Below, piece after piece: positions 1 through 5,734 of a stretch of DNA of 5,734 nt (the stretch's first letter is position 1; every line of letters begins with the position of its first letter). Both the position numbers and the translations under genes were made by a program. Below the pieces are notes generated by a model. The model saw only the letters and a list, made by a program, of their open reading frames with translations. It ran no database searches and was not told the origin of the DNA. Origin of the DNA: JBMTVN01 sp046047235 (GTDB lineage Bacteria > Verrucomicrobiota > Verrucomicrobiia > Limisphaerales > JAHDYP01); the NCBI GenBank assembly GCA_046047235.1, contig JBJOII010000232.1:1-5734 (forward strand), read 5' to 3'.

Positions 1-70
1 TCCCGCCTCCCGCCTCCCGCCTCCCGCCTCCCGCCTCCCGCCTCCCGCCTCCCGCCTCCCGCCTCCCGCC
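1..70. repeat. Heptanucleotide tandem repeat, ten perfect copies of TCCCGCC
   Basis: The window opens with TCCCGCC repeated ten times without a mismatch, ending at 70, then CCGGCGC and the Smr stop codon at 78-80. The array may continue beyond the left edge. Read on the transcribed strand it is GGCGGGA repeated, with GGG runs separated by 4-base AGGC spacers, which fits the canonical G-quadruplex pattern. It begins 7 bases after the Smr stop, so it could lie in that gene's 3' untranslated region. It does not resemble a CRISPR array (unit too short, no spacers) and I see no coding role. Confidence 0.95.
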
Positions 71-77
71 CCGGCGC

Positions 78-428
78 TCACTTCAACCACACCAAGGTCA
101 CCCCCTCGTTCACCCGACCAAAATCGGCATCACCCCGCACCTCCGGAACCTCCTCCAATAACCTCAGGGTAACTTCGTTGAAGATCCCGAAATCCTCCCC
201 CGCAACGTAGTCCCGAATCACCCCCTCCTTCCGCCGTAAACCGAACGACTTCCGCAAACCCACACACAACTTGCCCCCCTTGCCGGTGGACCCATAACCA
301 TGAATCACCTTCAGCACCCGGAAACCCCGCTTCTTCGACTCCCGGATCTCGGCAATAACCCGCCGCCTCGCCTCATCCAGGGTGGGGAAGTCATACTCAA
401 CGTTGATGGTCTTTACACGCACCGCCAT
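78..428 (-). CDS. Small Smr-domain-like protein
   Basis: This 116-residue protein resembles the Smr (small MutS-related) fold. The clearest motif is VLKVIHGYGSTGKGGKL (38-54), the HGxGxG loop of Smr domains, followed by a basic helix GLRKSFGLRRKEG. The N-terminal segment TINVEYDFPTLDEARRRV (7-24) sits where Smr domains normally have LDLHG, but that His is absent, so nuclease activity should not be assumed. The C-terminus (NEVTLRLLEEVPEVRGDADF, then NEGVTLVWL) is conserved, as I recall, in a subgroup of stand-alone Smr proteins of unknown role. I prefer the ATG at 428 because homology begins there; the frame extends to a TTG at 473, adding a poorly family-like 15 residues, and neither start has a good SD. 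It lies 177 bases after atpD on the same strand, so it could be co-transcribed but is not obviously part of the ATPase. Confidence 0.75.
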   Translation of the reverse strand: MAVRVKTINVEYDFPTLDEARRRVIAEIRESKKRGFRVLKVIHGYGSTGKGGKLCVGLRKSFGLRRKEGVIRDYVAGEDFGIFNEVTLRLLEEVPEVRGDADFGRVNEGVTLVWLK

Positions 429-572
429 AGCACAGCGCCGAAAACCCTGACCAAAACCCTCCCATCGCGTCAACCTTGAGCCCCGATAGATTCCCTCACG
501 AAACCCCAGCCAAGGCGGTTGAAGAAATAGTGTGACCGACCCCAGGCGCCATGCAGCAGATACAACGACTGC

Positions 573-590
573 AACGGTTCTGAAACCGCT
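573..590 (-). terminator. Possible short hairpin after atpD
   Basis: On the coding strand AGCGGTT-TCAG-AACCGTT forms a 7-pair stem with one G-U wobble and a 4-base loop, 15 bases past the atpD stop. No T-tract follows (the next bases are GCAGTCGTTG), so it is a poor intrinsic terminator; it could be a 3'-end stabilising hairpin or chance. The gap 429-605 between atpD and the Smr gene is the only sizeable spacer in the window, and I see no convincing -35/-10 promoter in it. Confidence 0.25.
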
Positions 591-605
591 CCAGACACCA
601 CCACC

Positions 606-1226
606 CTATCCCGCACGCAGCCTCTCGCGCACCCGCTTCAACATCACCAGAAACTCCCGCTCCCGCTCCTCCAGTGACGCCTCAATGTAGTCCAAGGTCT
701 CGCGCTGAACCGGAATCCACACCTTGGCCAAGGCATTGCATCGCCTCTGTGTCTTGCGCAATTCAGCCGCCACCCGCACCACGGCCGCACGCTGCTCCGC
801 CACCTGCAACAGCACCGGAATCAAATCCCGCAACCGACAACTCAACTGCCAGACTCTCGCTGGAAGCAGCTCCCCAACCACGCCCTCATCCTCTCCCATA
901 TGCAGACGCAATCGCGGCAACCGCAACCCCATCAAGTGCTCCTGATCCAGCTCTACACCTACCCCGCCCCCGATTCCCACAACCGCCCGCTCCAATTCCT
1001 CAGATCCATGTTCCAGCAACACCTCTCTCAATAGGTCATACGCCTCCGCCAGTAATTCCGACAACCTCCGCTGGACCTCAGCCAACCGATTCACCCGCGC
1101 CAATACTTCCATCACCAGGATCTGCCGCTTCTGGTCCAATAAATCATAGCCCTCCTGCGCAAACTCCAACTGCCGCCGCATCACCAGCAGGTTCGACTTC
1201 GTAGGCGGTACGTTAAGCTTCGCCAT
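606..1226 (-). CDS. atpD: V/A-type ATPase subunit D (central stalk shaft)
   Basis: This 206-residue protein is the rotor shaft inserted in the A3B3 head, functionally like gamma of F-type enzymes. The N-terminus PPTKSNLLVMRRQLEFAQEG (7-26), then YDLLDQKRQIL (27-37), matches the family's P-T-x-x-L...A-x-x-G...LL-x-x-KR pattern. The C-terminal hallmark is KTQRRCNALAKVWIPVQRET (158-177), continuing LDYIEASLEEREREFLVMLKRVRERL; the usual family form is RRVNALE...IP, here RRCNALA. Both ends are long helices that pair as an antiparallel coiled coil, and the middle (about 80-125) is the variable head. I start it at the ATG at 1226 (MAKLNVPPTK), not at the upstream GTG at 1253. The ATG is 4 bases after the TGA of B, and a GGAGG SD (1237-1241) stands about 10 bases upstream. 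It is the last ATPase gene in the cluster. Confidence 0.95.
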   Translation of the reverse strand: MAKLNVPPTKSNLLVMRRQLEFAQEGYDLLDQKRQILVMEVLARVNRLAEVQRRLSELLAEAYDLLREVLLEHGSEELERAVVGIGGGVGVELDQEHLMGLRLPRLRLHMGEDEGVVGELLPARVWQLSCRLRDLIPVLLQVAEQRAAVVRVAAELRKTQRRCNALAKVWIPVQRETLDYIEASLEEREREFLVMLKRVRERLRAG

Positions 1227-1230
1227 GCCC

Positions 1231-2694
1231 TCACCCCCTCCCCTCACCACCATTCACCACTCCCTTCGCTTCCACCCCACGCTCCCGCTCCACCACAGGA
1301 TCATAATGCCGCACCAACAACTCCTCGCTCACCCGATGCAACTCCTCCCGTGGCAGCACTCCCAACACCTCCCAGCCCAGATCCAGTGTGGTCTGTATAG
1401 ACCGGTTCTCCTCATATCCCTGACTCAAAAACCTCCGCTCAAACGCCTCCCCAAATTTCAAATACTCCTTGTCCAGCATGTTCAACTCCTCCTCCCCCAC
1501 AACATCCGCCAAGGCCCGCACCCGCTTCACGGTCGCATACGCCGCAAATAACTGGCTCGCCAAAGCCGGATGATCGTCGCGCGTATACCCCTTCCCCACC
1601 CCGTCCTTCATCAACCGTGACAAACTCGGCAGCCCCGCAATCGGCGGGTAAATCCCTCGCTGAAACAACTCACGATCCAACACAATCTGCCCCTCAGTAA
1701 TGTAGCCAGTCAGGTCCGGCACCGGATGACTAATGTCGTCCGAAGGCATCGTCAGGATCGCCGTCTGGGTGATCGACCCCTCCGACCCCTCAATCCGCCC
1801 CGCCCGCTCGTAGATGCTCGCCAGATCCGAATACAAATAACCCGGATACCCCTTGCGGCCCGGAATCTCCCCACGCGCCGTCCCCACCTCCCGCAGGCTC
1901 TCGCAATAGTTCGTCATGTCGGTCAGCAAAACCAAAACATGCTGCCCACAATCAAACGCCAAATGCTCCGCCAGTGTCAGCGCCACTCGAGGCGTCAATA
2001 ATCGCTCAACACTCGGCGCATCCGCCAAACACAAGAACATCGCCACACGCGATAAAGCACCCGAATCCTCCAGGTCCCGGATGAAATAGTCCGCCACCTC
2101 GTGCTTCACCCCCATCCCCGCAAAAACAATCGAAAACTCAACCTCCTCCTCCAATAACCTCGCCTGCCGGATCACTTGCGCAGCCACACGATCATGCGGC
2201 AACCCATTGCCCGAAAATACCGGCAGCTTCTGCCCCCGCACCAAGGCGTTCATTCCGTCAATCGCCGACATCCCCGTCTGGATAAACTCCCGCGGATACC
2301 GCCTCGCATAAGGATTGATCGCCAGCCCGTTCACGTCCCGCCGATCCACCGAGACCGCCGCCGCACCGCCATCCACCGGCCGCCCCAACCCATCAAAAAC
2401 CCTCCCCAGCATCGACCGCGATACCGGCAACCTGAAGCTCTCACCCAAAAACCGGGTTCTCACGGATTGATTGCTCAGACCGGTTGTCCCCTCCAGCACC
2501 TGAACCACCACCTGCTCCCGCGAAACGTCCAACACCCGCCCCAACCTGCGCCGCCCCATGCCATCCGTCACCTCCACCACCTCGTCAAACCCGACATCCA
2601 CCACCCGCTCTACCACCAGCAGCGGCCCCTCAATCCGGCTCGCACCCACATACTCCAAACCCCGGTCATCCAGCTTGAACCTGTATTCACTCAC
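1231..2694 (-). CDS. atpB: V/A-type ATPase regulatory subunit B
   Basis: This is the non-catalytic nucleotide-binding-fold subunit that alternates with A in the A3B3 head. At 487 residues it is full length, slightly longer than the usual 460-480 because of a Gly/Glu-rich C-terminal tail. Visible signatures are IEGPLLVVE (21-29), VVQVLEGTTGL (63-73), MLGRVFDGLGRPVDGG (95-110), EFIQTGMSAIDGMNALVRGQ (136-155), the degenerate P-loop SGNGLPHD (161-168) that replaces Walker A, LTDMTNYCESLREV (257-270), GRKGYPGYLYSDLASIYERA (279-298), and PSLSRLMKDGVGKG (356-369), in which R360 is the likely arginine finger completing the catalytic site of A. It starts with GTG at 2694, overlapping the end of atpA by 8 bases (GTGAGTGA), with a strong SD 6 bases upstream. 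The frame is intact, unlike atpA, which argues against general decay of the operon. The stop lies 4 bases before the ATG of D. Confidence 0.97.
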   Translation of the reverse strand: MSEYRFKLDDRGLEYVGASRIEGPLLVVERVVDVGFDEVVEVTDGMGRRRLGRVLDVSREQVVVQVLEGTTGLSNQSVRTRFLGESFRLPVSRSMLGRVFDGLGRPVDGGAAAVSVDRRDVNGLAINPYARRYPREFIQTGMSAIDGMNALVRGQKLPVFSGNGLPHDRVAAQVIRQARLLEEEVEFSIVFAGMGVKHEVADYFIRDLEDSGALSRVAMFLCLADAPSVERLLTPRVALTLAEHLAFDCGQHVLVLLTDMTNYCESLREVGTARGEIPGRKGYPGYLYSDLASIYERAGRIEGSEGSITQTAILTMPSDDISHPVPDLTGYITEGQIVLDRELFQRGIYPPIAGLPSLSRLMKDGVGKGYTRDDHPALASQLFAAYATVKRVRALADVVGEEELNMLDKEYLKFGEAFERRFLSQGYEENRSIQTTLDLGWEVLGVLPREELHRVSEELLVRHYDPVVERERGVEAKGVVNGGEGRG

Positions 2695-2700
2695 CGCCTC

Positions 2701-2709
2701 TCACCTCCT
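2701..2709 (-). promoter_or_regulatory. Strong Shine-Dalgarno site for atpB
   Basis: The coding strand reads AGGAGGTGA, a near-perfect anti-16S match, 6 bases before the GTG at 2694. It lies inside the last codons of atpA. This spacing decides in favour of the GTG start giving MSEYRF, and it may let B be initiated independently as well as by coupling from A. That matters because ribosomes reading the broken atpA frame from its ATG would stop far upstream, at 3993. Confidence 0.8.
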
Positions 2710-4046
2710 CCCCGCCCCCCGCCAAAAGCCCGTCCATCTCCCGCTCCACCTCGCCCATCAACTCCTCCAACCCCACTACCTCATCATTCCCAAACGTCTC
2801 CTTCGCCCGCAAAATTCCCGGCACGCTCGGCAATCCACGTAACCGGACCACCCTAATCCCACTCTCAACCAAACGGCGCCCGCGCTCGTAAAACCGCAGT
2901 ATCAACCGCAACAAAGCCACCTGCCGCTCCGGCGAACAATAGGTGTCCTTCTCATGAAACGCTGCCTGTGACAAAAAACCGTCCTTCAACAACTCCGCCA
3001 CAAATAAAACAAAACGCTGGGACTCAGGCAGCGCATCAGGCCCCACTAACCGCACAATCTGCTGCAACCGCTCCTCACGCTGCAATATCAGCAAAGCCTC
3101 CCGACGCAACAAATCCCAGTCCTCCGCCCGCTGCTCCCACCACCCCCGCACCCCCTCCACATACTCAGAATACGACTGCAGCCAATGAATGGCCGGATAA
3201 TGCCGCGCATTCGCTAACCCCGTGTCCAACGCCCAAAAACACCTCGTAAACCTCCGCGTGTGCTGCGTAACCGGCTCCGAAAAATCCCCCCCGGGCGGAC
3301 TCACCGCCCCCACCAGTGTCACGGAAGCCGCATCCCCACCCAACGTGCACACCGCACCCCCGCGCTCGTAAAACTGCGCCAGCCGGGTCGGTAAACTCGC
3401 CGGAAACCCCTCCTCTGCCGGCATCTCCTCCAACCGCGCCGCCAACTCACGCAACGCCTCAGCCCATCGGCTCGTCGAATCCGCAAACACCGCCACGTGC
3501 CGCCCCTGATCCCGGTAATACTCCGCCAAGGTAATCCCCGTGTAAATCGACACCTCCCGCGCCGCAACCGGCATGTTGGATGTGTTCGCAATCAGAATCG
3601 TCCGGTCCATCAATGGCCTCCCCGACCGCGGATCCTTCAACTCCGGAAACTCCCGCAAAACACTCGTCATCTCGTTCCCCCTCTCGCCACAACCAATGAA
3701 CACTATAATCTCCGCATCAGACCACTTCGCCAGCTGATGCTGCGTCACGGTCTTACCGGTCCCAAATCCGCCGGGTATCGATCCCGCACCCCCCTTGCCC
3801 ATCGGAAAAAACGTGTCAATAACCCGCTGCCCCGTCAGTAACGGCTCCTCCACTCTCCTCCGCTCCCGCACCGGCCTCGGAACCCGCACCGGCCAACGCT
3901 GCAATAATCCCACCTCAATCAGTCGACCACCAACAGCCCGCACCCCCAGCACTTTATCATTCAAGGTCACCTCACCCGCCAACCGGACCGTCTCAACACG
4001 CCCCTCCACCCCCGGCGGCACCAAAATCCGATGCTCCACCAATGCT

Positions 4047-4054
4047 GTCTCCTG
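4047..4054 (-). other. Frame junction and probable deletion point in atpA
   Basis: On the coding strand these eight bases read CAGGAGAC. In the upstream frame GGA GAC encodes the GD that ends the conserved stretch EPVVAGD. In the downstream frame CAG GAG AC(A) encodes the QET that begins QETALVEHR. The same bases therefore serve two motifs that in the family lie about 11 residues apart. The simplest reading is loss of DNA between two short copies of a CAGGAGAC-like sequence, one from each motif. The frame change requires a missing length of 3n+2, and the 41 bases predicted from the Thermus spacing satisfies this. It falls at the beginning of the A-subunit-specific non-homologous (bulge) region. 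Confidence 0.75.
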
Positions 4055-4435
4055 CCACCACCGGCTCATACACCCAACGCTTCCCGCTGTCCAAAGCATC
4101 CACTTTCTCCCCACGCCTGATCCACGCACCACTCCTCTCCTGAATCCCCGGCAACGGACGCTGAATCCCGTCATAAATGTTCCCCAGTAAACCCGGCCCC
4201 AACCACACCGACAAAGGCGCACCACTGCACCTCACCGGCACCCCCGGCCGCAACATCGACGTGTCCTCGTAAACCTGGATCGTCGCCCGGTCCTCCACCA
4301 GTCTCACCACCTCCCCCACTAAACCCACCTCCCCCACCTGAACCACCTCATACATCCCCGCACCCCGCATCCCCGCAGCCTGCACGATCGGCCCGCTAAT
4401 CCGTACCACCACACCCGCACCGGTATCCACGCCAC

Positions 4436-5098
4436 TCATCCCTCGTCCCCCCCTTCACAACCCGAATCAGCACTCTCCCAACCCAGCACCGCAACCACCT
4501 GCCGACGCAAATCCGGCCACGCCCGCTCAACCCTCGCCAAGGGATCCACCCGCCATATGCGACGCCCAACCCCATCCCTCACCACGACCTCACCCTCCAC
4601 ACACCCCGCATCCTCCACCACCCGCATGGACACCCCAACCTCCCCACCCAGCCCTCGTAACTCGTCCATACAAACAGACCCTAACCGCTCCCAGGTCCCC
4701 GCCAAGGCACACACCACAAATTCATCCCCATCCATTCGCCCCACCGCCTCCCTTACCCCGCGCAACACGCAACAACGAAACAATACGCTCCCCTCATCGG
4801 CCACCCTCCCCACCAAGTCACGACGAATCCCCTCCAATACCCCCTCCACGTGCGCGGACCGACGCCGCTCCACCCGTACACTCACCGCAGCCAATAACGC
4901 AGCCCGTTTCCGCGCCCCCTCTGCAGCAGCCTCTTCCTCCGCAGCCCGCACCAAACCCCGACCTTCCTCCTCAGCCTGGCTCAGGATTTCCCCGGCCCTC
5001 TGCTGCGCCTCGACCGTCAGCCCGTGCACCCGCTCCCTCGCCTCAACCAGGACGCTCTCACATAACCGTTCGGACGAATTCGGCTCCCGCTTGTCCAT
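4436..5098 (-). CDS. atpE: V/A-type ATPase subunit E (peripheral stalk)
   Basis: This 220-residue protein is a peripheral-stalk (stator) subunit, which in this family pairs with subunit G and anchors to the top of the A/B hexamer. The N-terminal part (about residues 10-95) is a long charged Glu/Arg/Ala helix of coiled-coil type (for example QAEEEGRGLVRAAEEEAAAE). The rest is the globular E domain, with EGEVVVRDGVGRRIWRVDP near 168-186 matching the family's GGxVVxxxDGxxxVDNT-like strand, followed by a final helix RRQVVAVLGW. The start at 5098 is preceded by GGAGAAAGG at SD distance, lying inside the end of subunit F. The TGA stop overlaps the ATG of subunit A in ATGA, implying coupled translation. 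It contains seven cysteines (13, 109, 110, 130, 143, 166, 214), which seems high for this subunit. No gene for partner G is visible in the window. Confidence 0.88.
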   Translation of the reverse strand: MDKREPNSSERLCESVLVEARERVHGLTVEAQQRAGEILSQAEEEGRGLVRAAEEEAAAEGARKRAALLAAVSVRVERRRSAHVEGVLEGIRRDLVGRVADEGSVLFRCCVLRGVREAVGRMDGDEFVVCALAGTWERLGSVCMDELRGLGGEVGVSMRVVEDAGCVEGEVVVRDGVGRRIWRVDPLARVERAWPDLRRQVVAVLGWESADSGCEGGDEG

Positions 5099-5413
5099 CT
5101 AAATGCCTTTCTCCACTCGCACGCCGATTGCCCCCTCCACCAACCGCCCCAGATCACTCAGCCCACCAACGCTCTCATGCATGCCCGGCATAACCATCAC
5201 CAACGGACGCTCCCTCTCCAGCAGACCACCATCCTCCCCCCTCACCCACGCAGCGACCTGCACCGTGATCAACACCAACGCCACCCCCGCGGTGTTCAGC
5301 TCCAACCGCAACCGTTCCACCGCCTGCACCGGATCATCCACCACCGTCCCCGTGACCCCCGCCAAACGAAATCCGCGCACGGTATCCTCGTCACCTAAAC
5401 ATCGGATCTGCAT
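5099..5413 (-). CDS. atpF: V/A-type ATPase subunit F (central stalk)
   Basis: This 104-residue protein matches the usual length of subunit F, a small Rossmann-like protein that binds subunit D in the rotating central stalk and modulates ATPase activity. The diagnostic N-terminus is GDEDTVRGFRLAGV (residues 7-20), followed by DDPVQAVERL, a buried beta strand VALVLITVQVA, and a second strand RPLVMVMPG leading into the C-terminal helix (SDLGRLVEGAIGVRV) that contacts the A/B head. I prefer the ATG at 5413 because a GGGGG run sits 6 bases upstream; the GTG at 5416 is only 3 bases from it. The TAG stop directly abuts the ATG of subunit E with no spacer. F between K and E is unlike Thermus, where as I recall F follows C and precedes A. 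Identification rests on the GDxDTxxGFRLAG signature and on context. Confidence 0.93.
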   Translation of the reverse strand: MQIRCLGDEDTVRGFRLAGVTGTVVDDPVQAVERLRLELNTAGVALVLITVQVAAWVRGEDGGLLERERPLVMVMPGMHESVGGLSDLGRLVEGAIGVRVEKGI

Positions 5414-5430
5414 CACACACCCCCGCAGAC

Positions 5431-5734
5431 TCAGACTTTCTGGATCAACATCATCGCCACCGCAAATCCCAGCACGGCCAACCCCTCAGCCAGCGCCACA
5501 AATAGCAAACTCCGCATCAGCAACTCCGGCTTCTCCACCGCAGCCCCCAACGCCGCAGCCCCAATCTTCGCAACGGCATACCCCGCACCCAAAATGCTCA
5601 AGCCAACCGCAATCGCCGCTGCCAACCCCAGCCCAACAGCATGCCACGTCGCATCACCCCCCCCCGGAACACCACCTCCCTCCGCACCCATCGCCAGTCC
5701 GCTCGCAACCCACAACATCACCACGCCAAACCCA
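5431..5734 (-). CDS. atpK: V/A-type ATPase subunit K (proteolipid c-ring subunit), 5'-partial
   Basis: This is the membrane rotor-ring subunit that carries H+ or Na+ through the A/V-type ATPase. Numbering from the GTG at 5724, there is a hydrophobic N-terminus (about 1-14) ending near AMGAE, a Gly-rich linker, a first membrane helix (about 28-52, with the GAGYAVAKIGAAALG pattern), a polar loop AVEKPEL (62-68), and a second helix (about 71-95) carrying the ion-binding glutamate E80 in ALAEGLAVLG. It is a single two-helix hairpin, like the Thermus ring subunit and unlike duplicated V-type proteolipids. The frame stays open from 5724 to the window edge (codons for G, F, G), so the true start is probably outside and the N-terminus is probably a cleaved signal sequence, as I recall for the Thermus homologue. 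The stop at 5431-5433 lies 17 bases before the ATG of subunit F. Identity is firm; ion specificity and the start are not. Confidence 0.93.
   Translation of the reverse strand, partial: GFGVVMLWVASGLAMGAEGGGVPGGGDATWHAVGLGLAAAIAVGLSILGAGYAVAKIGAAALGAAVEKPELLMRSLLFVALAEGLAVLGFAVAMMLIQKV

Larger units (their letters stand above)
2687..4439 (-). pseudogene. atpA: V/A-type ATPase catalytic subunit A, frame broken by an internal deletion
   Basis: This is the catalytic ATP-binding subunit, but it is not one open frame. Codons from the ATG at 4439 to about 4047 encode a normal N-terminus (RISGPIVQA, MYEVVQVGEVGLVGE, QVYEDTSMLRPG, LGNIYDGIQRPL, RWVYEPVVAGD). From about 4054 to the stop at 2687 a different frame encodes the rest, about 455 residues: QETALVEHRILVPPG, Walker A GGFGTGKT (3749-3772), GCGERGNEM with the catalytic Glu, NTSNMPVAARE, the Walker B region VAVFADSTSRWAEALRE, EEMPAEEGFP, GAVSPPGGDFSEPVTQ and a complete helical C-terminus. 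Without repair the first frame ends at 3993 after 148 codons. Family alignment needs about 11 more residues between GD and QET; restoring 41 bases would rejoin the frames and give about 597 residues, close to the Thermus length of 578. There are no other defects, so it is either a recent mutation or a sequence or assembly error. The start overlaps the stop of E (ATGA). Confidence 0.9.

Noticed and set aside
1..70. CRISPR array
   Set aside because: The unit is 7 bases with no spacers and no cas genes nearby.
440..461. Direct repeat AAAACCCT twice, 12 bases apart, near the Smr start
   Set aside because: Too short and only two copies; no evidence of an operator or attachment site.
674..1204. 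Long Pro/Ser/Thr-rich plus-strand open frames here and at 2176-2856, 3497-3841 and 4557-5102
   Set aside because: They are shadows opposite conserved ATPase genes, with low-complexity Pro/Arg/His/Thr composition caused by the C-rich strand and no recognisable domains.
2880..3374. Repeated 15-mer CCGCGCTCGTAAAAC at 2880-2894 and 3360-3374
   Set aside because: Both copies encode the sequence FYERG in subunit A; the match comes from the protein motif and codon choice, not a mobile or regulatory repeat.
3993..4225. Programmed ribosomal frameshift joining the two atpA frames
   Set aside because: There is no slippery heptamer at the junction, and a simple shift would still leave out about 11 family-conserved residues, so a deletion explains the data better.
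2687..4225. A separate gene starting at 4225 with a novel N-terminus
   Set aside because: The first 57 residues of that frame match nothing and run antiparallel in sense to the conserved atpA N-terminal frame; homology begins only at the QET codon at 4054.

Overview
This window is a bacterial A/V-type (vacuolar/archaeal-type) rotary ATPase operon. It is read entirely from the minus strand, so it should be read from right to left. In transcription order it holds: subunit K (the membrane rotor ring; its 5' end runs off the window), F, E, A, B, D, then a small Smr-domain protein. After the Smr stop codon the window ends in a run of ten perfect heptanucleotide repeats.

The ATPase genes are packed tightly. 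K and F are 17 bases apart, F and E abut, E and A share ATGA, A and B overlap by 8 bases, and B and D are 4 bases apart. They almost certainly form one transcript with translational coupling. A and B make the catalytic hexamer, D and F the central stalk, E half of the peripheral stalk, and K the ion-carrying ring. Subunits I (stator membrane arm), C (rotor-ring adaptor) and G (partner of E) are not here and are presumably upstream or elsewhere. No promoter for the operon lies inside the window.

The most notable point is subunit A. Its first 131 or so codons and its last 455 or so codons are well conserved but lie in different reading frames. Comparison with the family indicates that about 41 bases are missing at the junction, with GD and QET-coding sequence superimposed on the same bases. 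This looks like a deletion between short repeats, or an assembly or sequencing error, in an otherwise intact essential gene.

The organism cannot be named from this window. GTG starts, Shine-Dalgarno sites and a Sec-type signal sequence on subunit K point to a bacterium. G+C is roughly 60% by sampled hand counts. The coding strand is strikingly richer in G than in C. The K-F-E-A-B-D order differs from the Thermus layout as I remember it. A PVC-type or other deep bacterial lineage is only a guess.
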